Shown piece after piece: positions 27,133 through 34,671 of a stretch of DNA of 52,912 bases. The notes under the pieces were generated by a model, which worked only from the letters and a program-made list of their open reading frames with translations, ran no database searches and was not told the DNA's origin. Source of the stretch: Eubacterium sp. (GTDB lineage: Bacteria > Bacillota > Clostridia > Lachnospirales > Lachnospiraceae); contig JALERM010000023.1 in the NCBI GenBank assembly GCA_022764165.1, positions 1-52,912 of the forward strand. The letters are read 5' to 3'. Position numbers and translations under genes: made by a program. Each line of letters begins with the position of its first letter. Position 1 is the stretch's first letter.

Positions 27133-27171
27133 ATGACTCCCCATTCTTTCGGATGGGGAGTTCACACGTAG
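27133..27171 (+). other. serC leader hairpin with a 12-codon mini-ORF
   Basis: The serC leader holds ACTCCCCAT and ATGGGGAGT around TCTTTCGG (about 27136-27161). There is no T-run after it, so it is not a plain terminator. An ATG at 27133 opens a 12-residue frame that spans the hairpin and stops at 27169-27171; it contains a single serine codon and no good ribosome site, so a leader-peptide role is doubtful. Confidence 0.4.
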
Positions 27172-27212
27172 AAGAGTTGTAATCATCTATCCAGAAAAGG
27201 GAGGACAAAATT

Positions 27213-28295
27213 GTGAGCAGAGTATATAATTTTTCGGCAGGACCGGCTGTATTGCCGGAGGAAGTGCTTCGTGAAGCACAGGCAGAGATGTTGGACTATA
27301 AAGGAACCGGAATGTCTGTAATGGAGATGAGTCACCGTTCTAAGGCATTTGATGAGATCATTCAGGAAGCAGAGCAGGATCTGAGAGATCTGATGCATAT
27401 TCCGGATAACTATAAGGTACTGTTTTTGCAGGGAGGTGCTTCTCTGCAGTTTGCCATGATTCCTATGAACCTGATGAAAAATAAGGTTGCAGACTATATT
27501 GTAACAGGACAGTGGGCAAAGAAAGCCTATCAGGAAGCACAGAAGTATGGAAAAGCTAACAAAATTGCTTCCTCTGAAGATAAAACATTTTCTTATATTC
27601 CTGACTGTTCTGATCTTCCGATCAGTGAAGATGCAGATTATGTGTATATCTGTGAAAATAATACGATTTATGGAACCAAGTTTAAAACACTTCCAAATAC
27701 CAAAGGAAAAGATCTGGTATCGGATGTATCTTCCTGTTTCCTGTCTGAACCTGTGGATGTGAGCAAATATGCGATTATCTATGGCGGTGTTCAGAAGAAT
27801 ATCGGACCGGCTGGTATGGTCATTGCCATTGTAAGAGAAGACCTGATCACAGATGATGTGCTTCCGGGCACGCCGACCATGATGAAATACAAAACACATG
27901 CGGATGCCAATTCCCTGTATAATACGCCCAACTGCTACTGCATCTATATGTGCGGAAAAGTGTTTAAATGGCTGAAAAAACAGGGTGGTCTGGAAGCAAT
28001 GAAAGCCCATAACGAAAAGAAAGCAAAGATTCTTTACGATTATCTGGATGAAAGCAAAATGTTCCATGGTACCGTAGAAAAAGAATCACGTTCTCTGATG
28101 AACGTTCCGTTTGTCACCGGCAATGCAGACCTGGATGCCAAATTTGTAAAAGAAGCAAAAGAGGCTGGATTTGAGAATCTGAAAGGTCATCGTACCGTTG
28201 GTGGTATGAGAGCCAGCATTTACAATGCCATGCCGATCGAGGGTGTGGAAGCTCTGGTAGAATTTATGAAGAAATTTGAAAAGGAGAATATGTAA
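27213..28295 (+). CDS. serC: Phosphoserine aminotransferase
   Basis: A 360-residue PLP enzyme that makes phosphoserine from 3-phosphohydroxypyruvate. The N-terminus VYNFSAGPAVLPEEVL and the MSVMEMSHRSK block are canonical; Lys195 in IIYGGVQKNIGPAG carries PLP. The start codon is GTG, preceded by GGGAGG. serA starts two bases after the stop, so the two enzymes that sequentially make phosphoserine are coupled. The phosphatase SerB is not in the window. Confidence 0.97.
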   Translation: MSRVYNFSAGPAVLPEEVLREAQAEMLDYKGTGMSVMEMSHRSKAFDEIIQEAEQDLRDLMHIPDNYKVLFLQGGASLQFAMIPMNLMKNKVADYIVTGQWAKKAYQEAQKYGKANKIASSEDKTFSYIPDCSDLPISEDADYVYICENNTIYGTKFKTLPNTKGKDLVSDVSSCFLSEPVDVSKYAIIYGGVQKNIGPAGMVIAIVREDLITDDVLPGTPTMMKYKTHADANSLYNTPNCYCIYMCGKVFKWLKKQGGLEAMKAHNEKKAKILYDYLDESKMFHGTVEKESRSLMNVPFVTGNADLDAKFVKEAKEAGFENLKGHRTVGGMRASIYNAMPIEGVEALVEFMKKFEKENM

Positions 28296-28297
28296 CA

Positions 28298-29461
28298 ATG
28301 TTTCAGTATAAATGTTTAAATCCGATTTCCAAGGTTGGTCTTGACCGTCTGACCGGCGATTATGTACAGACCGATGAACTGGCACAGGCTGATGCCATTC
28401 TGGTGAGAAGTGCAGCTATGCATGACATGGAACTGCCGGAAAATGTAAAAGCAGTGGCAAGAGCCGGTGCCGGAGTTAATAATATCCCTCTTGAAAAATG
28501 TGCAGAGCAGGGTGTTGTTGTATTCAATACACCGGGTGCAAATGCTAACGGTGTGAAAGAAATGGTTATTGCCGGAATGCTTCTGGCTTCCCGTGATATC
28601 GTGGGCGGTATCGAATGGATTGAACAGCAGAAAGAAAATGAAAATATCGGAAAACTGGCAGAAAAACAGAAAAAACAGTTTGCCGGATGTGAAATCAAAG
28701 GAAAGAAACTGGGTGTTATCGGTCTGGGAGCAATCGGAGCTATGGTTGCCAACACAGCGATATATCTGGGAATGGATGTATATGGATACGATCCGTATAT
28801 TTCTATCGACACGGCATGGAAACTTTCCAGAGAAATCAAACACATCAGCCATGTGGAAGATATTTTCCGTGACTGTGATTATATCACCCTTCATGTACCG
28901 CTTCTTGACAGTACCAAAGGCATGATCAGTAAAGAGGCCATTGCCTCTATGAAAGAGGGTGTGGTGCTGCTGAACTTCTCCAGAGATCTTCTGGTTGATG
29001 AAACAGCACTTGTAGAAGCCCTGGAAAATGGAAAAGTAAAGAAATATGTAACTGATTTTGCCAACCCGATCGTGGCAGGCGCTAAAAATACACTGGTAAC
29101 TCCTCATCTGGGAGCTTCCACTGAGGAATCAGAAGATAACTGTGCCATGATGGCTGTAAAAGAAATCCGTGATTATCTGGAAAATGGTAATATTCACAAT
29201 TCTGTAAATTACCCGAACTGTGATATGGGACAGTGCATGGCAGTTGGCCGTATTGCCATCAACCATCGCAATGTTGTCAACATGATCAGTCAGTTCTCCG
29301 GAGTTCTCGGCGGAGCAGGCATGAACATTTCAGATATGACCAATAAGAGTAAAGGCAATTACGCATATACCCTGATCGATCTTGAGACACCTGCAACAGA
29401 GGATATTATTAAAAAACTGGAAGCCATCGATGGAGTGCTGAAAGTCAGAGTTGTAAAATAA
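28298..29461 (+). CDS. serA: D-3-phosphoglycerate dehydrogenase
   Basis: A 387-residue enzyme that opens serine synthesis by oxidising 3-phosphoglycerate. It has the catalytic-domain start, an NAD-binding Rossmann motif GLGAIG (142-147), LNFSRDLLVDETALVEAL, and TPHLGASTEESEDNCA with the catalytic His. A short C-terminal ACT domain (about 318-387) probably senses serine. It lacks the extra intervening domain of long SerA forms, which is typical of the short clostridial type. Its ribosome site AAGGAG lies in the last codons of serC. Confidence 0.96.
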   Translation: MFQYKCLNPISKVGLDRLTGDYVQTDELAQADAILVRSAAMHDMELPENVKAVARAGAGVNNIPLEKCAEQGVVVFNTPGANANGVKEMVIAGMLLASRDIVGGIEWIEQQKENENIGKLAEKQKKQFAGCEIKGKKLGVIGLGAIGAMVANTAIYLGMDVYGYDPYISIDTAWKLSREIKHISHVEDIFRDCDYITLHVPLLDSTKGMISKEAIASMKEGVVLLNFSRDLLVDETALVEALENGKVKKYVTDFANPIVAGAKNTLVTPHLGASTEESEDNCAMMAVKEIRDYLENGNIHNSVNYPNCDMGQCMAVGRIAINHRNVVNMISQFSGVLGGAGMNISDMTNKSKGNYAYTLIDLETPATEDIIKKLEAIDGVLKVRVVK

Positions 29462-29462
29462 C

Positions 29463-29696
29463 ATACTTTTTTGTTAATCTGGAAGGGGACGGAAACTTCA
29501 TATCATTTTTTCAGAAGCAGGCCGTTCCTCCTCAGCTAGCCGCTAACTGCGACTAAATTGACGCTCAGGAAAGCCTTCGCGCCAAAGTCTCCGTAAGCGT
29601 CGGATCTTCGGACTCACTTTTCCCAATGCTTCTGAAAAATACCATAGATTCTCCGTCCCCTTTCAAAAAATTACAAAAAAGTATACTTTTTTGTTA
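29463..29696. mobile_element. MITE-like element with inverted ends and a 14-base direct repeat
   Basis: A 206-base segment (29477-29682) is flanked by perfect 14-base direct repeats ATACTTTTTTGTTA (29463-29476 and 29683-29696), as if a target was duplicated. Its ends are inverted: from 29481 GGAAGGGGACGGAAACTTCATATC...TTCAGAAGCA on the left, and the complement of GAAAGGGGACGGAGAATC...TTTCAGAAGCA ending at 29665 on the right, about 38 bases with a few mismatches. No reading frame of note lies inside. It separates serA from the terminator-like CCCTGG/CCGGGG hairpin at 29701-29728. Short related copies are at 15711 and 22434. A 14-base duplication is long for a MITE, so another insertion route is possible. 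Confidence 0.6.
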
Positions 29697-29700
29697 GATT

Positions 29701-29728
29701 CCCTGGTCTTTGCGGGCCGGGGTTCTTT
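29701..29728 (+). terminator. Weak terminator-like hairpin after serA
   Basis: CCCTGG (29701-29706) pairs with CCGGGG (29717-29722), one U-G pair, then TTCTTT. It may have been the original serA terminator, now moved away from serA by the inserted element. Confidence 0.4.
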
Positions 29729-29748
29729 CGTGTGAGGAAGAATGTGAT

Positions 29749-29889
29749 ATGTATAGAAAATGGAAAAAATTGATGAAAAGAAGAAGGCTGTTCAGGTCTG
29801 TTTATTACAATAGGAAAAAGTTCAGGCCGGCAGTGAAGGCACTTAAAAAATTATTCAGAAAAGGCAGGAAGTTGAGATTATGGCAATGA
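29749..29889 (+). CDS. Small, extremely basic 46-residue ORF of unknown function
   Basis: An ATG preceded by GAGGAA at about 9 bases opens 46 codons. By my count 21 residues are Lys or Arg and none is Asp or Glu; Trp, Tyr and Phe are scattered and it ends LRLWQ. It begins MYRKWKKLMKRRRLF and has an amphipathic, helix-prone look (e.g. PAVKALKKLFRKGRKL). Its TGA overlaps ATG 29886 of the next gene as ATGA, the usual sign of translational coupling. I do not recognise a family. It could be a real cationic peptide or nucleic-acid binder, or merely a translated leader that feeds ribosomes to the DUF1015 gene. Confidence 0.5.
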   Translation: MYRKWKKLMKRRRLFRSVYYNRKKFRPAVKALKKLFRKGRKLRLWQ

Positions 29890-31124
29890 TAAAACCATTT
29901 CGTGCAGTTCGGCCAAGGGCTGATCTGGCATCTCAGATTGCAGCATTACCTTATGATGTTTACAGTACAGAAGAAGCAAGAAAAGTGACGGAAAATAATC
30001 CGTTGTCTTTTCTTAGAATTGACAGAGCAGAGACACAGCTGCCGGTGGGAACAGACATTTATTCATCGACGGTCTATCAGTGTGCCCATGATACACTGTA
30101 CCGAATGATCGAAGAGGGAGATTTTGTGCAGGAGGAGACTCCCTGTTTCTATATTTATGAGCTGACTATGAACGGAAGAGTGCAGACAGGAATCGGTGCC
30201 TGTGCTTCTGTGCGTGAATATGAACAGCAGATTGTAAGAAAACATGAAAATACCCGGAAGGATAAAGAAGATGACAGAACCCGCCATGTAGATACTTGCC
30301 AGGCTCAGACAGGGCCGATTTTTCTTGCCTATCCATATAAAGAGGATATTGCCCGGCTGCAGGAACAGGAAAAGCAGAAAGAGCCGGTTTATGATTTTAC
30401 TGCTGATGACGGCATTCGTCATCGTCTGTGGGTAATCAGCGACAGTCAGGGGATGGAACAGCTGGAAGAATTATTCCGTCAGGTTCCGGTACTTTATATT
30501 GCGGACGGTCATCATCGTGCAGCTTCTGCAGCCCGGGTCGCCGCCATGCGGAGAAATTCATCGGAAGAGTGCCTGAAAAATCAGGAGGGTAAGCCGGAAT
30601 ATGAATATTTCCTGTCCGTGATATTTGCAGACAGGGATCTTCTTGTGATGGACTATAACCGCTGGGTAAAAGATCTGAATGGTATGACGGAACAGGAATT
30701 TTTGGAAAAATTGGGAACAATTTTCAGTATAACTCCGCTGGAGAAACAGGAGCATCCCGAAAAGAAATTACAGTTTACCATGTATCTTAACCATCAGTGG
30801 TATCTGCTGGAAGAAAAAAATCATCCGAACAGACCGGATCCGGTAGCAAATCTGGATGTATCAGTGCTCCAGGATCTGGTATTACATCCGATATTGGGAA
30901 TCGGTGATCCGAGAACTGATAAAAGAATATCTTTTATCGGTGGAATCCGCGGCTTAGGTGAATTGGAAAATCTTGTAAATCAGGAAGGCGGCGTGGCATT
31001 TGCCATGTACCCGACGGCTATGAGCGAGCTTTTTGCAGTGGCAGATGAACATCGGCTGATGCCTCCTAAATCAACCTGGTTTGAACCTAAATTGAGAAGC
31101 GGAATTCTGATACATAGAATTTGA
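29886..31124 (+). CDS. DUF1015 family protein, linked to serine biosynthesis genes
   Basis: A protein of 412 residues from ATG 29886 (two more if ATG 29880 is used). The N-terminus IKPFRAVRPRADLASQIAALPYDVYSTEEAR and the central IADGHHRAASAARV are typical of DUF1015, a family of unknown biochemical role that is often found beside serA and serC in Firmicutes. The C-terminus has ISFIGGIRGLGELENLV and PTAMSELFAVADEHRLMPPKSTWFEPKLRSG. ATG 29886 overlaps the stop of the small basic ORF (ATGA), which favours it over 29880. A palindromic repeat begins a few bases after the stop. Confidence 0.88.
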   Translation: MIKPFRAVRPRADLASQIAALPYDVYSTEEARKVTENNPLSFLRIDRAETQLPVGTDIYSSTVYQCAHDTLYRMIEEGDFVQEETPCFYIYELTMNGRVQTGIGACASVREYEQQIVRKHENTRKDKEDDRTRHVDTCQAQTGPIFLAYPYKEDIARLQEQEKQKEPVYDFTADDGIRHRLWVISDSQGMEQLEELFRQVPVLYIADGHHRAASAARVAAMRRNSSEECLKNQEGKPEYEYFLSVIFADRDLLVMDYNRWVKDLNGMTEQEFLEKLGTIFSITPLEKQEHPEKKLQFTMYLNHQWYLLEEKNHPNRPDPVANLDVSVLQDLVLHPILGIGDPRTDKRISFIGGIRGLGELENLVNQEGGVAFAMYPTAMSELFAVADEHRLMPPKSTWFEPKLRSGILIHRI

Positions 31125-31129
31125 ACTGA

Positions 31130-31206
31130 GGGACGTTCCTTTTGTCATGAGGAGTGCCTTTTGTCACGGACATTAGGGCACTCCTTGTGGCAAAAGAAAC
31201 GTCCCT
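31130..31206. repeat. 77-base hairpin repeat GGGACGTT, copy 2
   Basis: The same length and arms as the element at 8882-8958 (GGGACGTTCCTTTTGTCA left, TGGCAAAAGAAACGTCCCT right). It begins six bases after the DUF1015 stop and ends about 10 bases before the glgB promoter, so it may also act as a boundary or terminator. Confidence 0.75.
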
Positions 31207-31215
31207 ATTGTAATA

Positions 31216-31244
31216 TTGGCAAAATAATGTTAAAATTCTATATA
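31216..31244 (+). promoter_or_regulatory. Promoter of glgB
   Basis: TTGGCA (31216-31221), 17 bases, TATATA (31239-31244); leader about 45 bases, with GGCAGGAGG before the ATG. Confidence 0.55.
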
Positions 31245-31295
31245 AGAAATGATTTTTCGGTACAAAAGATTGAATAGGCAGGAGGTATTAGGAAG

Positions 31296-33671
31296 ATGTC
31301 AGATAAATTATATGATTTAATGGACTGGCCAGAGATTGAAGCGGTAGTGTATTCGGAGGAGGGTTCTCCCAAGGACATCCTTGGTCCGAGAGTGACGGAG
31401 AACGGTGTGTTGATCCAGTGTTATTTCCCGGATAAACAGAAGGTAAGCGTGAAAACACCGGCGGACGGGAATGTTTATCCGATGACAATGGAAGATGATG
31501 CAGGTTTTTTTGCCTGTCTTCTGGAGACAAATGAGATTCCCGAATACGTATTTGTGGTGGAAGAGGAGGATGGTGTATCCGAAGTTTATGATCCCTATGC
31601 GTTTCCTTCACAGATTTCGCTGGAAGAAGAGCAGAAGTTTACGAATGGAATCTGCTATGATATTTATGAGAAACTTGGCGCTCATCCCATGAAACTGAAT
31701 GGTGTGGATGGAGTTTATTTTGCTGTATGGGCACCGAATGCCATGCGTGTCAGTGTGGTAGGTGACTTTAACCAGTGGGACGGAAGAATGTATCCCATGC
31801 AGAAGATGCCGGTTTCCGGAATTTTTGAATTGTTTATTCCACAGGTACCGGTGGGTGCCATTTACAAGTATGAATTGAAACTGAAAGACGGATTGACATA
31901 TCTGAAAGCAGACCCCTACGGCAATGCTGCTGAACTTCGTCCGGCCAATGCTTCTATCGTTGCAGACCTGACAACATTCCGTTGGCGTGACGGTGCATGG
32001 ATGAAGGGAAGAAAGAAAACTCAGTCAGAAAATTCACCGATTATGGTGTATGAGATGCATCTGGGATCCTGGAAGAAACCGGATGATGGACGGGAATTCT
32101 ATAATTATAGAGAGATTGCCCCACTTTTGATTGAATATATTCAGGAAATGGGATATACCCATGTAGAACTGATGCCGATTATGGAACATCCGTTTGATGC
32201 ATCCTGGGGTTATCAGGTAACCGGTTATTACGCTCCCACCAGCCGCTACGGTTCTCCGGAAGATTTTATGTATTTTGTTGATGCTTTGCATCGGGCAGGA
32301 ATCGGTGTGATTCTTGACTGGGTACCGGCACATTTTCCGCGTGATACTTTTGGACTTGCAACCTTTGACGGCACGTGCCTTTATGAACATTTTGACCCCC
32401 GGCAGGGTGCCCATCCGCATTGGGGAACCTTGATCTACAATTATGGAAGACCACAGGTTAAGAATTTCCTGATTGCAAATGCACTGTTCTGGGCAGACAA
32501 GTTCCATGCAGATGGAATTCGTTTTGACGCGGTAGCTTCCATGCTGTACCTGGATTATGGTAAAAATGACGGTGAGTGGGTAGCCAATATGTATGGCGGC
32601 AACGAGAACCTGGATGCTGTTGAATTCCTGAAACACTTGAATTCTATCTTCAAGAAAAAATATCCGGATGCCATGCTGATCGCAGAAGAATCTACTGCAT
32701 GGCCGCAGGTAACCGGCAGTGTAGAAGATGACGGGCTTGGATTTGATTTCAAATGGAATATGGGCTGGATGAATGATTTCATCGGTTATATGAGTAATGA
32801 TCCATTGTTCCGCGGAAGCCATCACAATGAGCTGACTTTCAGTATGATTTACGCATACAGTGAGAAATTTATGCTTAGCCTTTCCCATGATGAGGTAGTG
32901 CATGGCAAAGCTTCTCTGATCGGAAAAATGCCGGGAACGGAAGAAAAGAAATATTCCAATCTCCGTGCCGCTATGGGATTCTTTATGACTCATCCGGGCA
33001 AGAAACTGCTGTTTATGGGACAGGAATTTGCTCAGGTACATGAATGGGCAGAAAATAAATCTCTGGACTGGCAGGATCTGGAAGAAAAACCGCATCAGCA
33101 GATGAAAGAGTTTATGAAAAATCTGATTGCTTTATATCGGCAATCACCTGCCCTGTATCAGCTGGATCATGATCCGGAAGGATTCCAGTGGATTAACTGC
33201 GTAGACTGGGAAAAGAGCATGGTTTCCTTTATGAGAAAGACAGATAAGCCGGAAGATACGCTGGTAGTAATCTGTAATTTCTCTGATGTGGAATATGACA
33301 ATCATCAGATCGGTGTTCCTTATCCGGGCAAATACAAGGAAATTTTGAACAGTGATGCAGCAGTTTACGGTGGAAGCGGAATTACCAATCCAAGAATTAA
33401 GATAGCTAAAAAAGAAGAAGCAGACGATCGTCCGTATTCTGTGAAAGTAAAAGTGGCACCTCTCAGTGTGTCTATTTTCAGCTATATAAAAGCAGAGGAA
33501 AAAGCAGCAGATAATAAGACAGCCAAAAGCCGTAAGAAACCCGCTGCAAAGAAAAACGAAGGCCTGAAAAAACAGATTCAGGATAAAATGATCCAGGCAG
33601 AGGAAACTGTGAAAAAAACCGTGAGAAAACCCAGAAAAACAAAGGTTAAGGAGGACGCTGCGAAAGCATGA
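31296..33671 (+). CDS. glgB: 1,4-alpha-glucan branching enzyme with Lys/Ala-rich C-terminal tail
   Basis: A 791-residue GH13 enzyme that introduces alpha-1,6 branches into glycogen. After an N-terminal region comes a CBM48 domain (VYFAVWAPNAMRVSVVGDFNQWDGR), then the barrel with Asp411 (DGIRFDAVASML), Glu464 (IAEESTAWP) and Asp532 (SLSHDEVVHGK). The normal protein end is near FSYIK (residue 732). A further 59 residues follow, rich in Lys, Ala and Glu, with stretches such as AKSRKKPAAKK and VRKPRKTKVKEDAAKA, reminiscent of histone H1-like tails. The stop overlaps the ATG of the channel gene (ATGA). Confidence 0.95.
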   Translation: MSDKLYDLMDWPEIEAVVYSEEGSPKDILGPRVTENGVLIQCYFPDKQKVSVKTPADGNVYPMTMEDDAGFFACLLETNEIPEYVFVVEEEDGVSEVYDPYAFPSQISLEEEQKFTNGICYDIYEKLGAHPMKLNGVDGVYFAVWAPNAMRVSVVGDFNQWDGRMYPMQKMPVSGIFELFIPQVPVGAIYKYELKLKDGLTYLKADPYGNAAELRPANASIVADLTTFRWRDGAWMKGRKKTQSENSPIMVYEMHLGSWKKPDDGREFYNYREIAPLLIEYIQEMGYTHVELMPIMEHPFDASWGYQVTGYYAPTSRYGSPEDFMYFVDALHRAGIGVILDWVPAHFPRDTFGLATFDGTCLYEHFDPRQGAHPHWGTLIYNYGRPQVKNFLIANALFWADKFHADGIRFDAVASMLYLDYGKNDGEWVANMYGGNENLDAVEFLKHLNSIFKKKYPDAMLIAEESTAWPQVTGSVEDDGLGFDFKWNMGWMNDFIGYMSNDPLFRGSHHNELTFSMIYAYSEKFMLSLSHDEVVHGKASLIGKMPGTEEKKYSNLRAAMGFFMTHPGKKLLFMGQEFAQVHEWAENKSLDWQDLEEKPHQQMKEFMKNLIALYRQSPALYQLDHDPEGFQWINCVDWEKSMVSFMRKTDKPEDTLVVICNFSDVEYDNHQIGVPYPGKYKEILNSDAAVYGGSGITNPRIKIAKKEEADDRPYSVKVKVAPLSVSIFSYIKAEEKAADNKTAKSRKKPAAKKNEGLKKQIQDKMIQAEETVKKTVRKPRKTKVKEDAAKA

Positions 33672-34507
33672 CGGATGTTGTAAAAAACATTACGGATTTG
33701 ATGAATTATTCTCCCAAAGAGGGATTTGTAAATTTTATTGTACAGGTGATTCTGGCGCTGCTGATTTATATCATCGGCAGCCGCCTTATCAGTTGGTTCT
33801 GTAAGTTTTTGAAGCGTCATCTGTTCCGGTTTGGTACAGATGATGCCGCAAAAAGTTTTCTGCTTTCCTTCATCAAAATCAGCTTACAGGCTATTCTGAT
33901 TTTGAGCATTGCCGGGAAGTTCGGTATTGACAAAACCTCAATTGCAGCTGTAGTGGGATCTGCAGGTGTGGCTGTCAGCCTTTCGCTTCAGGGTGGATTG
34001 TCCAATTTTATCGGCGGTCTGCTGCTGATGTTTCTTCGTCCTTTTTCGGTAGGGGATTATATTATTGAAAATGGAGAGAAAAATGAAGGTACTGTTGAGA
34101 AAATTGAGTTGTATTATACCACTCTTCTGACAATCGACAGCCGTAGAATCTTGATTCCCAATTCCACGCTGACAACAAACAGTATTATGAACTTCACAGC
34201 CCTTGATAAACGAAGGCTGGAAGTGAAGGTGGGTATCTCTTATGATTCCGATTTGCTGAAAGCAAAAGAAATTCTGAGGGAACTGATTGAACAGGATCCA
34301 GAGCTTATGGATAAGGAAGAAGTTCAGATCTTTGTGGCTGAACTGGGTGACAGTGCTGTGGTACTGGGGCTTCGTTCCTGGGTGAAAACGTCAGAATACT
34401 GGAATACCAAATGGCGGATGAATGAGAACATTAAACTTGAATTTGATCGAAGAGGGATTCATATTCCGTATCCGCAGATGGATGTTCATGTGATTTCAAA
34501 AGATTGA
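33668..34507 (+). CDS. Small-conductance mechanosensitive channel, MscS family
   Basis: A 279-residue membrane protein. Three hydrophobic segments (about 20-40, 60-85, 95-125) end in the pore-lining helix VVGSAGVAVSLSLQGGLSNFIGGLLLMFLRPFSVGDYI, the family hallmark, followed by the cytosolic beta domain (GTVEKIELYYTTLLTIDSRRILIPNSTL) and the C-terminal alpha/beta domain. It opens on membrane stretch to release solutes during hypo-osmotic shock. The four-base overlap with glgB means translation is coupled to the branching enzyme. Confidence 0.94.
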   Translation: MTDVVKNITDLMNYSPKEGFVNFIVQVILALLIYIIGSRLISWFCKFLKRHLFRFGTDDAAKSFLLSFIKISLQAILILSIAGKFGIDKTSIAAVVGSAGVAVSLSLQGGLSNFIGGLLLMFLRPFSVGDYIIENGEKNEGTVEKIELYYTTLLTIDSRRILIPNSTLTTNSIMNFTALDKRRLEVKVGISYDSDLLKAKEILRELIEQDPELMDKEEVQIFVAELGDSAVVLGLRSWVKTSEYWNTKWRMNENIKLEFDRRGIHIPYPQMDVHVISKD

Positions 34508-34558
34508 TATAATTGTAAGGAAAATGAAATTGAATTCTTAATGAAAAAGTATATAATG

Positions 34559-34592
34559 AAAGTCAGAAATGGAAAGGGCATTTCTGACTTTT
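34559..34592 (+). terminator. Terminator after the MscS gene
   Basis: AAAGTCAGAAATG (34559-34571) and CATTTCTGACTTT (34579-34591), a 13-base-pair perfect stem with loop GAAAGGG and following TTTTATTT. TTGAAT (34530-34535) and TATAAT (34552-34557), 16 bases apart, stand directly before it and could instead make it a 5' attenuator hairpin for the next gene. Confidence 0.7.
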
Positions 34593-34671
34593 ATTTCTGC
34601 GAGCAACGAGCCAGGCGGACATGCTTGCATCGGAGTATTTGACTATGGGGAGATAAGGGGAACAAAAGAAA

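Noticed and set aside
34593-34671. A functional RNA in GCGAGCAACGAGCCAGGCGG... between the MscS and L,D-transpeptidase genes
   Set aside because: There is no extended pairing or terminator of its own; it is too short to support more than a comment.
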